Shown: positions 1 through 6,699, numbered from the stretch's first letter. The stretch: DNA of 11,210 bases from CAZFBR01 sp035353495 [NCBI: uncultured bacterium] (GCA_964517215.1 CAZFBR010000116.1:1-11210), one strand, 5' to 3'. Numbers and translations are program-made. Notes: generated by a model not told the origin, from the letters alone.

Positions 1-1
1 C

Positions 2-496
2 TGCAACAACAACTTCGGGCCGTACCAATACCCGGAAAAGCTGATCCCCTTCTTCGTCACCAACACCCTACTGAACAAAACCCTGCCGCTGTACGGCGAC
101 GGCAGCAATATCCGCGACTGGATCCATGTTGACGACCACTGCGCCGCCGTCGATTTCCTGCTCTTTGCCGACGGCGTCGACGGCGAGGTTTTCAACGTCG
201 GCGCGGACTGCGAACGCACCAACCGCGTCATCGCGGAGATCATCATCCGCGAACTGGGCGTCAATCCCGCGCTGCTCAAGTCCGTGCCCGATCGCGCCGG
301 CCATGTGCTCCGCCATGCTGTCACCTCAGCCAAACTGCAGGCGCGCGGCTGGCGGCCGCAGCATACCGATTTCGCTGCGGCGCTGGCCGGCACGGTGCGC
401 TGGTACCGCGATCATGAGGCCTGGTGGCGCGCCATCCGCGAAAAATCGGCGGAATACCAGCGCTTCAAGCAGGCCTATTACCAGAACCGGAAATAG
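2..496 (+). CDS. rmlB: dTDP-glucose 4,6-dehydratase RmlB, C-terminal half (5' end outside window)
   Basis: This enzyme of the extended SDR family converts dTDP-glucose to dTDP-4-keto-6-deoxyglucose, the second step towards dTDP-rhamnose and related deoxysugars for surface polysaccharide; it acts in the cytoplasm. Only the last 164 residues are present, against about 330-350 for the family, so the Rossmann NAD-binding part and the YxxxK catalytic pair lie upstream. What is visible is diagnostic: a CNNNFGPYQYPEKLIP stretch at the left edge, LYGDGSNIRDWIHVDDH (nucleotides 92-142), a V-F-N-V-G segment, and a closing WYRDHEAWW. The usual D-R-x-GHDxRYA substrate-site motif reads DRAGHVLRHA, so the Asp and Tyr are changed while the Arg is kept. 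It ends 2 nt before the GH114 lipoprotein, implying a shared transcript. Family is secure; the substitutions leave some room for a related dTDP/UDP-sugar dehydratase. Confidence 0.9.
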   Translation, partial: CNNNFGPYQYPEKLIPFFVTNTLLNKTLPLYGDGSNIRDWIHVDDHCAAVDFLLFADGVDGEVFNVGADCERTNRVIAEIIIRELGVNPALLKSVPDRAGHVLRHAVTSAKLQARGWRPQHTDFAAALAGTVRWYRDHEAWWRAIREKSAEYQRFKQAYYQNRK

Positions 497-498
497 CC

Positions 499-1470
499 AT
501 GCCGCCACCGGTTCTCCCTGCCGCGCTGCTGCTCGTCACGCTGCTGCCACTCATGACCGGTTGCGGCGCACCGGCTGCACCACCAACCCGCACCGCTGTG
601 CCGGCCGATACCGTCCCGGCCCGCTGGCAGCCGCGCAGTTTCGCCTACCAGCTGCAGAACGCCGACCCGCGGGAATTGGCCCGCGCCAACGTCGATCTGT
701 ACATCATCGACCCGTCGCGTGACGGCAGCGATGACAACCCGTATACGGCAGCGGACCTTGCCGCCATCCGCGCCGGCCGCAGCGCCGTGCGCATTCTCGC
801 GTATTTCAGCATCGGTGAAGCGGAAAATTATCGCGGCTACTGGCAGGCATTTTGGGACGCCAACGACGACGGCCGTCCCGATCCCGATGCGCCCGCGTGG
901 CTCGGGCCGGAGAATCCCGACTGGGACGGCAATTATGCCGTCCGCTACTGGGACCCGGCCTGGCAGGAACTTATCCTCGCACGACTCGACCGGCTGGTAA
1001 CCGCCGGGTACGACGGGGTCTACCTCGATCTGGTCGATGCCTTCGAATACTGGGGTCCCGACGGCGATCAGCCGGCGCCACGCAACACCGCCGCACGAGA
1101 TATGGCCGACTTCATCGCCCGACTGGCCGCCCGCGCCCGGACACGGAACGCCGCGTTCCTGATCGTCCCGCAGAACGGGGAGGCACTTGGCGAATATGCA
1201 GAGTATCGCCGGCTGGTGAACGGTATCGGCCGCGAGGATGTCTGGTATGACGGTGACGACCGCCAGGCCGGCGACGAAACCGCCGGCGTGCTCCGCGCCC
1301 TCAAGCGCTTTCAGGATGACGGCAAATTCGTGCTGACCATCGATTATCCGACCACCGCCGGGGCGCGCGCCGCCTATTACGCGGCCGCCGGGGCGGCGGG
1401 CATGCTCGCGCTCGCCCCGCCGCGCGCGCTCGACCGCTGTGTCACCCGCGCCGGAGACGATGGTGCATAG
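499..1470 (+). CDS. GH114 / TM1410-family glycoside hydrolase-like lipoprotein
   Basis: A 323-residue secreted TIM-barrel protein of the GH114 (endo-alpha-1,4-polygalactosaminidase) / TM1410 group. The N-terminus is a signal peptide ending in a lipobox, L-M-T-G-C with Cys22, so the mature protein is probably lipid-anchored. Barrel strands typical of the family follow in order: VDLYIIDPS (65-73), RILAYFSIGEAE (98-109), GYDGVYLDLVDAFEYW (170-185) with D172, D177 and D180 as candidate acidic active-site residues, FLIVPQNGEAL (220-230), and FVLTIDYPTT (277-286). An in-frame ATG at 424 exists, but it lies inside rmlB and would bury the signal peptide, so ATG 499 is chosen; only a weak CCGGAAA precedes it, suggesting translational coupling to rmlB. 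Family knowledge suggests cleavage of galactosaminogalactan-like polymers; the neighbourhood with rmlB makes a role in surface polysaccharide processing likely. The real substrate is not shown. Confidence 0.85.
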   Translation: MPPPVLPAALLLVTLLPLMTGCGAPAAPPTRTAVPADTVPARWQPRSFAYQLQNADPRELARANVDLYIIDPSRDGSDDNPYTAADLAAIRAGRSAVRILAYFSIGEAENYRGYWQAFWDANDDGRPDPDAPAWLGPENPDWDGNYAVRYWDPAWQELILARLDRLVTAGYDGVYLDLVDAFEYWGPDGDQPAPRNTAARDMADFIARLAARARTRNAAFLIVPQNGEALGEYAEYRRLVNGIGREDVWYDGDDRQAGDETAGVLRALKRFQDDGKFVLTIDYPTTAGARAAYYAAAGAAGMLALAPPRALDRCVTRAGDDGA

Positions 1471-2104
1471 CCCGCTGCGCTTCCTGCCGGCGTTCGCGGT
1501 CCTGCTGGTGACGCTGGTCCCGCCCGCGCTGGCCGACTCTCCGCTCACCTCGGTCCGTTTCGCCGAAGCGTACGACACCATCGGCGCCGTGACCGCCGCC
1601 ACCACCCGCGGGGTGCTCGATCCGAAGCTGGCCGCCGTTCTCAGCGATCCGCGCCTGCCCGTCGCTGCCAAGGCCGCGATCTGCAATGCGCTGGGCTGGC
1701 ATATCGACGGCAAACATAATGCCGGCCTGTTCCGCTGCTGGCTGGCAGTCAAGTACGGGATCATGCCCGACCGGCTGGACACCGGCACCCTGGCCGCCGA
1801 CGAGCTTTTTGTCCTCGGCTACCTCACCGCACTTGACGATTATTTTCATCCTGCCGCGGCCCTGCCGCTGTTGACTGAAGCGCGCCGCCGCCTGCCGGAT
1901 TCACTGACGGTGGCCCTGGTCGCCTCGCTGGCGGAATCGCAGCTCGATCTTGACGAAAACCGCTGGGACGCCATCTGGCCGCGCACCGACCGCATCCTGC
2001 GCGATCCCGCACTGCGTCAGGACCTGCATCCGGCCGCCGTCGGCGCGTTTGTCGATTATCTGCTGCTCTACCGCCCGGACGCTGCCACCGCCGCCACACC
2101 CTGA
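1460..2104 (+). CDS. secreted protein of unknown function downstream of GH114 lipoprotein
   Basis: I do not recognise the family. The protein is 214 residues from ATG 1460, with a clear signal peptide (basic start, hydrophobic LPAFAVLLVTLVPPALA) and a likely signal peptidase I site after ALA at residue 25. The mature part is helix-rich, with a notable ALGWHIDGKHNAGLFRCW segment (77-94) and only two cysteines, C75 and C93, which could form a disulfide in the periplasm. The reading frame is also open from GTG 1439; ATG 1460 is preferred because it gives a clean signal peptide, while GTG 1463 sits at a better distance (6 nt) from the GGAG at 1453-1456. The gene overlaps the end of the GH114 gene by 11 nt in another frame, so the two are almost certainly co-translated and may act on the same envelope substrate (inference). 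Confidence 0.75.
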   Translation: MVHSPLRFLPAFAVLLVTLVPPALADSPLTSVRFAEAYDTIGAVTAATTRGVLDPKLAAVLSDPRLPVAAKAAICNALGWHIDGKHNAGLFRCWLAVKYGIMPDRLDTGTLAADELFVLGYLTALDDYFHPAAALPLLTEARRRLPDSLTVALVASLAESQLDLDENRWDAIWPRTDRILRDPALRQDLHPAAVGAFVDYLLLYRPDAATAATP

Positions 2105-2232
2105 ACAGTACCAGTGCCGGCGTGATTATCTTGCATGGTCGCCAGCAGCAGCGGGCTGGCATTGCTCACGGGCGGACTGGCCGCGGCAAGATATCGCTGG
2201 CTGAGGTTCCGTGCCTGCGCCGCAGGGACCGG
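2105..2232. other. convergent intergenic region
   Basis: This 128-nt gap separates the end of the plus-strand secreted-protein gene from the end of minus-strand mtaB. I see no gene in it. Its only clear structure is the short imperfect hairpin at 2211-2229, annotated separately. Confidence 0.6.
2211..2229. terminator. possible bidirectional hairpin between convergent genes
   Basis: CCTGC-GCC-GCAGG forms a 5-bp stem with a 3-nt loop (2214-2226), extended by two outer pairs (GT/AC) across one mismatch. It begins 3 nt after the mtaB stop on the minus strand and lies about 105 nt past the plus-strand stop. No T tract follows on either strand, so it is at best a U-less terminator or an mRNA 3'-end stabiliser. 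Confidence 0.3.
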
Positions 2233-3447
2233 TTAGCCGTTGTCACCCGCAGTTGACGCCGTATCCGCCAGCACGATCGCCGCGAGCCCGTCGGCAGTTA
2301 CCCCGCTGACCCGCGCGCGCACCAGCGTATTGCCCGGGCAGTCGCGATCGAGCGTCACCGGCAGATAGTTTTCGCTGTAGCCCGACCGCGTCTTTTCCGT
2401 CAGCACCGTAACCGTGCGGCCGGTAAACCGCGCCCGATAGGCATGCGCCGTTGCCGCCACGACACCGTACAGTTCCGCCACCCGCGCCTGCGCAATCCCC
2501 GACGGCACCCGGTCGGCAAACAGTGCCGCCGGCGTACCGGGACGCGGCGAGAACGGAAACACATGCGCCCGCGCGCAATCGAGCCGGCGCACCAGGTCGA
2601 GCGTAGCGGCAAAATCAGCCGCCGTCTCACCCGGAAAACCGACGATGCAGTCAACCGTCAGGGCGGCGTCAGGCAGTAACCGGCGGATGCGGCCGGTCAG
2701 GACGTCGAGCTGCGCGCGATCATACGGCCGGTTCATCCGCCGCAGGACCGCATCCGCACCGCTCTGCACCGGCAGATGCAGGTGCGGACAGAGCCGCGGC
2801 GCAGCAGCGGCCAGCAGCGCCAGCAGCTCATCGTCAATGGCGTGCGGCTCGAGCGAACTCAGCCGCAGGCGGAATTCACCGGGCAGCGCCAGCGCCGCCT
2901 GCAGCCAGCGCGCCAGATTCCAGCCGCCAAACCGGTATGAGCCCAGGTGCAGACCGCTCACCACGATTTCCTTCACCCCGTCGGCCAGCCAGCGCCCGAC
3001 CTGCGCCAGCGCCGCCGCGGGCTCGGCATGCCACTGGCCGGGCCGCAGCGACGGGACGATGCAATAGGTGCAGCGATGCGTGCAGCCGTCCTGCAGTTTC
3101 AGGGTGCGCCGGGTGCGACCGGCCGGCGGGGTTACCGCCGCGCTCCCGGATTCGGCCGGTGGCACCGGCCAACCCCGGGCAACCAGTTCAACCCCATCGG
3201 GCGCACCCCCGGTCGCCAGCCAGTGCCGGGCAAGGCAGCCGGTCACCGCCAGTCGCCGCGCGCCCGGCAGCCGCCGCCAGCGATACAACAGCTGGCGTGC
3301 CTTGCGCTCGCTGCGCGCGGTCACCGCGCAGCCATGCAACACCGCCAGCCCGGCATCCTCCGGGCGCGCGGTCAGCGTCACCCCGTCCCAGCCATCGGCC
3401 TCCGCCTGATTGAGCCGGCAACCGAGCACCTTGAGATAAATTGCCAT
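2233..3447 (-). CDS. mtaB: tRNA t6A37 C2-methylthiotransferase MtaB
   Basis: A radical-SAM methylthiotransferase of 404 residues that adds the 2-methylthio group to N6-threonylcarbamoyladenosine at position 37 of ANN-decoding tRNAs. The architecture is canonical. The N-terminal UPF0004 domain has its three cluster cysteines at C10 (VLGCRLNQ), C40 (HGCAVT) and C71 (VTGCLAR). The radical-SAM triad is C122, C126 and C129 in DGCTHRCTYCIVP. A C-terminal TRAM domain (about 345-395) contains SGYSENYLPV, which resembles MtaB rather than MiaB or RimO. The second cysteine sits in HGC instead of the usual NTC. The gene is last in the minus-strand operon, starting 9 nt after the rsmE stop with no strong Shine-Dalgarno, so coupling is likely. 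An rsmE-mtaB pairing is common in other bacteria. Length and motifs indicate a functional enzyme. Confidence 0.9.
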   Translation of the reverse strand: MAIYLKVLGCRLNQAEADGWDGVTLTARPEDAGLAVLHGCAVTARSERKARQLLYRWRRLPGARRLAVTGCLARHWLATGGAPDGVELVARGWPVPPAESGSAAVTPPAGRTRRTLKLQDGCTHRCTYCIVPSLRPGQWHAEPAAALAQVGRWLADGVKEIVVSGLHLGSYRFGGWNLARWLQAALALPGEFRLRLSSLEPHAIDDELLALLAAAAPRLCPHLHLPVQSGADAVLRRMNRPYDRAQLDVLTGRIRRLLPDAALTVDCIVGFPGETAADFAATLDLVRRLDCARAHVFPFSPRPGTPAALFADRVPSGIAQARVAELYGVVAATAHAYRARFTGRTVTVLTEKTRSGYSENYLPVTLDRDCPGNTLVRARVSGVTADGLAAIVLADTASTAGDNG

Positions 3448-3456
3448 GGCATTGGG

Positions 3457-4149
3457 TCAGGCGGTCTGGAAGCGGACCACCGCAAGCGCGGCCAGCACCG
3501 CCTGCTCGATGCGCAGGGTGGCTGTGCCCAGCGACACCGCCGCCGCGCCGGCGGCGGCGATGGCCGCACGTTCGTCTTCGGCAAACCCGCTTTCCGGACC
3601 AAGCACCAGCGCCGCGCCGGCAGCGGGCAGTTCCGGCAGCATCCCGCGCGGGGCCGCGGTATCCAGCCAGAGCAGACGCCGTCCGGCAATCGCTGCCAGG
3701 GCGGCAGCCAGCGGCAGCGGGCCGGAAAATTCCGGCAACCACGCGCTGTGCGCCACCCGCCCGGCATCCTCCGCCACTGCCCGCCAGCGCTCCGGACGAC
3801 CGGCGTCGGCCGGCACCCTGCCCCGCGCCGGCGACCAGACCACCACCCGGTCAACCCCGTAGGCCGCCGCCGACCGCACCGCATCGGTCATCTTGTTCGC
3901 CGCCAGCAGCGGCAGCAGCAGCGCCAGCGGCAGCGCTGCAGCCCGCGGCACCGCCGCCAGCGCTGCCGTCGGCCGCACCGCCGTCCCGTCCCAGCGGGCC
4001 GCGAGCATGCCGCCGCACCCGTCGGAAACCGTCAGTACCTCGCCCGCGGCCAGGCGCAGGACCCGGGTCAGGTAATGGCGATTGTCTGCCGCCAGCGGCA
4101 AAACACCGCCGTCAGTGCCGGTCAGTGGTTGATAAATCAGGGGAAGCAT
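3457..4149 (-). CDS. rsmE: 16S rRNA m3U1498 methyltransferase RsmE (diverged)
   Basis: A 230-residue SPOUT-family methyltransferase, normal length for RsmE, which methylates N3 of U1498 in the 30S decoding region. The N-terminal PUA-like part has RHYLTRVLRLAAGE (24-37), as expected. The C-terminal trefoil knot is recognisable in LVLGPESGFAEDE (181-193) and LGTATLRIEQA (207-217). Both knot loops depart from consensus: GPEGGF reads GPESGF (S187) and LRTETA reads LRIEQA. The mid-protein KGDRME and EAxEQxGR motifs are also altered (NKMTDA 85-90; AEDAGRVAHS 126-135). It follows spoVG by 29 nt and precedes mtaB by 9 nt in the same operon; only a weak GGA lies upstream of its ATG. Family assignment is firm; whether it keeps the standard activity or target is uncertain. 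Confidence 0.85.
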   Translation of the reverse strand: MLPLIYQPLTGTDGGVLPLAADNRHYLTRVLRLAAGEVLTVSDGCGGMLAARWDGTAVRPTAALAAVPRAAALPLALLLPLLAANKMTDAVRSAAAYGVDRVVVWSPARGRVPADAGRPERWRAVAEDAGRVAHSAWLPEFSGPLPLAAALAAIAGRRLLWLDTAAPRGMLPELPAAGAALVLGPESGFAEDERAAIAAAGAAAVSLGTATLRIEQAVLAALAVVRFQTA

Positions 4150-4178
4150 GGCAATCCGGACGGGCGCACCCGCCGGCG

Positions 4179-4526
4179 TCAGCGCGCCGCGCTGTCGTCG
4201 ACGCTGTAGCTGCGCAGGACGTAATCGTCGATCGGGTCGGCCGGCGCTGATTCGCCGCGCTGCGCCGCCGCCCGGACTGCCTGATACTCGTCAAGGATGG
4301 CGTCGGTGATCATCTTGCGCGTGTCGTTGTTCATCGGATGGGCGACGTTGACGTACTCGCCGTCCTTCAGCTTGCGGTCGGGCATGGCCACGAACAGGCC
4401 GGTGGTGCCGTTGATGATGCGGATATTGTGGACCATGAAACAGTCGTCAAAGGTGATGGTGGCAAAGCCCCGCAGTTTGCTGTCCGTCTTGTCGAACAGG
4501 CGAACCCGAACATTGGTGACCTGCAT
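4179..4526 (-). CDS. spoVG: SpoVG family regulatory protein
   Basis: A 115-residue SpoVG homologue, slightly longer than the usual 84-100 because of an acidic, low-complexity C-terminal tail (about 82-115). The core is close to consensus: VTNVRVRLF at the start, FMVHNIRIINGTTGLFVAMP (30-49), DGEYVNVAHPMNNDTR (55-70) and an ILDEYQ helix. In Firmicutes and spirochaetes, SpoVG binds nucleic acids and influences cell division, envelope and virulence genes; in diderm lineages its role is little known. A strong AGGAGG at 4539-4534 lies 7 nt before ATG 4526, the best internal ribosome site in this operon. That suggests SpoVG is made at a higher level than its neighbours. It starts 18 nt after the transglycosylase stop and sits between envelope and RNA-modification genes. 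Confidence 0.95.
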   Translation of the reverse strand: MQVTNVRVRLFDKTDSKLRGFATITFDDCFMVHNIRIINGTTGLFVAMPDRKLKDGEYVNVAHPMNNDTRKMITDAILDEYQAVRAAAQRGESAPADPIDDYVLRSYSVDDSAAR

Positions 4527-4533
4527 CCCCCGG

Positions 4534-4539
4534 CCTCCT
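4534..4539 (-). promoter_or_regulatory. strong Shine-Dalgarno of spoVG
   Basis: The minus strand reads AGGAGG with a 7-nt spacer to ATG 4526. It fixes the spoVG start and is the only near-perfect ribosome site internal to the five-gene operon. Confidence 0.85.
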
Positions 4540-4544
4540 GATGA

Positions 4545-5273
4545 CTAATAGATGTTGGTCAGCACCACATTGCCGCGACGATCCGTCAGCTGCCGCACCG
4601 GGCGAACCACCGGTCCGTTGTTCCCGGTTTCCGGTTCGGCACCGGAGAAATTTCCCGAGTGATAGTGCTTGAGCACCACCTGCACATAGTTCCGGGTCTC
4701 CGGATACGGCGGGATGCCGTTGTGCTCCGCCACCGCGCCGGGCCCGGCGTTGTACGCCGCTACCGCCTTGACAGTGTTGCCGTCGAAGCGGCGCAGCATC
4801 TGCGACAGATACTTGACCCCGGCGTGGATGTTGGTCTCCAGATCGCTGAGATTGCTCAGCCCCATGGCCGCGCCCGTCGCCGGCATCACCTGCATGATGC
4901 CCACCGCGCCCTTGGCGGACGTGATGACCACGCCTTCATTATTGGTGTGCCGCATGTTCGACTCGGCCATCATCACCGCCTTGACCAGGTTGATGTCAAC
5001 CTGATAGCGGCCGCAGTATTTGACCAGCAGCGATTCGAAGGTCGTCGGCTTGAAGGCGACCGTGGCGTCATCGGCGTTCTGGTCTTCCGCCTCCTCCGTC
5101 GCCACCGCCGGCTTGAACTGCTCCGTCCGCTGGATATTGCTCAGCACATACACCCCGTTCTGATAGGTGTAATACACATCCGCCGCCGCCGCAAACGCCA
5201 TCAGCAGCACGCCCAGCAGGGCCAGCAGCACGGTTTGGCCGCGATGCTGCGGCCCGCGTCCGGAGGTCAGCAT
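4545..5273 (-). CDS. lytic transglycosylase (SLT domain, MltC/Slt70 type)
   Basis: A 242-residue exported peptidoglycan lytic transglycosylase, which cleaves the MurNAc-GlcNAc bond to give 1,6-anhydro ends in the periplasm. A hydrophobic segment at residues 14-31 acts as signal peptide or anchor. The SLT domain spans about 78-205: catalytic Glu104 in MMAESNMRHT, SAKGAVGIMQVMPATGAAMG (119-138), NIHAGVKYL (148-156), VAAYNAGPGAV (171-181) and ETRNYVQ (192-198). A DUF4124-like stretch precedes it (DVYYTYQNGVYVLSNI, 32-47), and a similar RRGNVVLTNIY closes the protein. The frame stays open upstream to 5405, but that part overlaps the TPR gene. ATG 5273 lies 2 nt after the TPR-protein stop and gives a proper signal peptide, so termination-reinitiation is likely, as no good Shine-Dalgarno is present. 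Enzyme class is secure; the exact family is not resolved. Confidence 0.9.
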   Translation of the reverse strand: MLTSGRGPQHRGQTVLLALLGVLLMAFAAAADVYYTYQNGVYVLSNIQRTEQFKPAVATEEAEDQNADDATVAFKPTTFESLLVKYCGRYQVDINLVKAVMMAESNMRHTNNEGVVITSAKGAVGIMQVMPATGAAMGLSNLSDLETNIHAGVKYLSQMLRRFDGNTVKAVAAYNAGPGAVAEHNGIPPYPETRNYVQVVLKHYHSGNFSGAEPETGNNGPVVRPVRQLTDRRGNVVLTNIY

Positions 5274-5275
5274 GA

Positions 5276-6685
5276 TCAGTACGCGCCCAGCGCCTTGAGG
5301 TTGTTCTGCGCCGTCTGGTTGTTCGGATCGAGCTGCAGCACCTGTTTCCATTCGCTGATCGCCTTGGCTGAATCGCCCAGCTGATGGAACGACATCCCCA
5401 GCCACAGGTGCGCATCAACATCGGACGGGTTGAGCTGCGCCGCCGACTGGTAGGCGCTGGCTGCTTCGCTGTAGCGGCCCATCGAGTAATAGGAAACACC
5501 GAGGTTGAAATACGCCAGGTTGTTGTTCTGGTCATACGACGTCGCTTCGCGATACGCCGCCGCCGCAGTGGCATAGTCACGCGCGCTGAACGCCGTATTG
5601 CCGCGTTCCAGCGCCTGCCGCGCCTTTTCTGCCGTGCTCAGCTGCGGGGCTGCCACCGGCGGGTTGCTGTACGACTGCTGCCCCGCCGGCTGCTGATAGG
5701 AGGACTGCGCCTGGCTCGACGGACCGGCCGGCTGCTGATAATTGCCCGGCGTGCCGCGCCGTGCGCCGCCGTCCATGTCGAACAGCTTGGTGAGCCCCAG
5801 ATAGACCGAGAAGGCCGGCGCTCCGTCCGACAAACCGAACCCCACCGTGCCGTTGGCCAGCAGGTCCGACTGCAGCTGGTACTTGGCGCCGAGGTCCAGC
5901 GCCAGGAAGTTGTCGCCGCCGGCGGCCGCCGACGCGCTCTGCGACCACTTGTCGTACGGCGACTGATAGCCGTAGATTTCGCCGAGGAACGTCAGGTCGT
6001 TCTGGTAGGGATATTCGAAACCAACGCCGTAAGAGAAAACATTTTCATAACCGGTCAGTTCCTGCGCAAACTGGCTGGGGACGCCGCCGAGATTGTGGTC
6101 GCCGCTTTTCGCCGTCCAGCCGAGTTCGGCATTCAGCGTGCCCACCCCCATGTTCTGGGTCAGCAACCCCTTGATGCCGAAATCAACGCCGTCCATGCCG
6201 TGGTAGATTTTGTTGTCGCCCGCAAAACCGACCGACGCCTCAACTGCGAACTGCTGGTTGAACAGGTACTTGCCGTACATGGCGAGATACTCGAGGCCGT
6301 TGTCGTCGATATCAACTTCCTTGGAAGCGGTGCCGGTGAACAGCGGGGCATCGCCGGAAAACTTGCCGCTGTTCGATTCATAGGCGATCCGTCCGCCAAC
6401 CTCGACGTTGTCCATCAGGCCGTAGCCGCCGTTCACCAGCAACTGCAGCGAGCTGAAATCGTCCTGGTTCTGGCCGTTGAAGTTAATGCCGCTGCCGTAA
6501 TCAAACCCGGCATCCAGCCGCAGCATGCCGATATCCGCCACCTGCGCCGCGCCGACATGCGGGGTGCCCAGCTGGGCGATGCCCGTCTGTCGCACCGCAC
6601 TGCCGAAATACGGCGTACTGCCGGCAGCAAACGCCGCCGACGCCATCAGAACCGCCATCACCGTCACGACCATAATCTTTGCCAT
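5276..6685 (-). CDS. outer-membrane beta-barrel-like protein fused to C-terminal TPR domain
   Basis: A 469-residue exported protein. Residues 1-20 form a signal peptide with an AFA cleavage site. Residues 21-300 alternate short amphipathic strands rich in Gly, Tyr, Phe and Asn (for example LQLLVNGGYGLMDNVEVGGRIAY as successive strands; AFSVYLGLTKLF at 291-302), typical of an outer-membrane barrel of about 10-14 strands. A Gln/Pro/Ser linker (311-348) carries two copies of YQQPAG. Three TPR units follow at about 354-387, 388-421 and 422-455 (AYFNLGVSYYSMGRYSEAASAY; AHLWLGMSFHQLGDSAKAI). ATG 6685 is chosen because GGAGG lies 9 nt upstream (6699-6695) and the signal peptide starts there; earlier in-frame ATGs at 6694 and 6718 are unlikely. 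It is the promoter-proximal gene of the five-gene operon. I do not recognise a named family; the TPR may recruit the transglycosylase made from the next gene (inference). Confidence 0.8.
   Translation of the reverse strand: MAKIMVVTVMAVLMASAAFAAGSTPYFGSAVRQTGIAQLGTPHVGAAQVADIGMLRLDAGFDYGSGINFNGQNQDDFSSLQLLVNGGYGLMDNVEVGGRIAYESNSGKFSGDAPLFTGTASKEVDIDDNGLEYLAMYGKYLFNQQFAVEASVGFAGDNKIYHGMDGVDFGIKGLLTQNMGVGTLNAELGWTAKSGDHNLGGVPSQFAQELTGYENVFSYGVGFEYPYQNDLTFLGEIYGYQSPYDKWSQSASAAAGGDNFLALDLGAKYQLQSDLLANGTVGFGLSDGAPAFSVYLGLTKLFDMDGGARRGTPGNYQQPAGPSSQAQSSYQQPAGQQSYSNPPVAAPQLSTAEKARQALERGNTAFSARDYATAAAAYREATSYDQNNNLAYFNLGVSYYSMGRYSEAASAYQSAAQLNPSDVDAHLWLGMSFHQLGDSAKAISEWKQVLQLDPNNQTAQNNLKALGAY
5637..5750 (-). 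repeat. Q/P/S-rich linker coding repeat (two YQQPAG units)
   Basis: Between the barrel and the TPR domain the protein has a low-complexity linker (about residues 311-348) in which YQQPAG occurs twice, at residues 316-321 and 330-335. It probably acts as a flexible periplasmic tether. Confidence 0.6.
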
Positions 6686-6694
6686 GGTACACAT

Positions 6695-6699
6695 CCTCC
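6695..6699 (-). promoter_or_regulatory. Shine-Dalgarno of barrel-TPR gene
   Basis: The minus strand reads GGAGG with 9 nt to ATG 6685, which decides this start over the two upstream in-frame ATGs. Confidence 0.85.

Noticed and set aside
424-498. Upstream in-frame ATG extension of the GH114 lipoprotein
   Set aside because: It would overlap rmlB by 73 nt and place 25 residues before a clear lipoprotein signal peptide.
478-1788. 436-codon minus-strand frame opposite the GH114 and secreted-protein genes
   Set aside because: A shadow frame; the plus strand carries signal peptides and conserved barrel motifs.
2947-4209. 420-codon plus-strand frame across mtaB and rsmE
   Set aside because: Compositionally biased Arg/Pro/Gln-rich translation without motifs, spanning two well-supported minus-strand genes.
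5274-5405. N-terminal extension of the lytic transglycosylase to ATG 5405
   Set aside because: It overlaps the end of the TPR-coding gene and would bury the signal peptide; ATG 5273 directly after the upstream stop explains the start.
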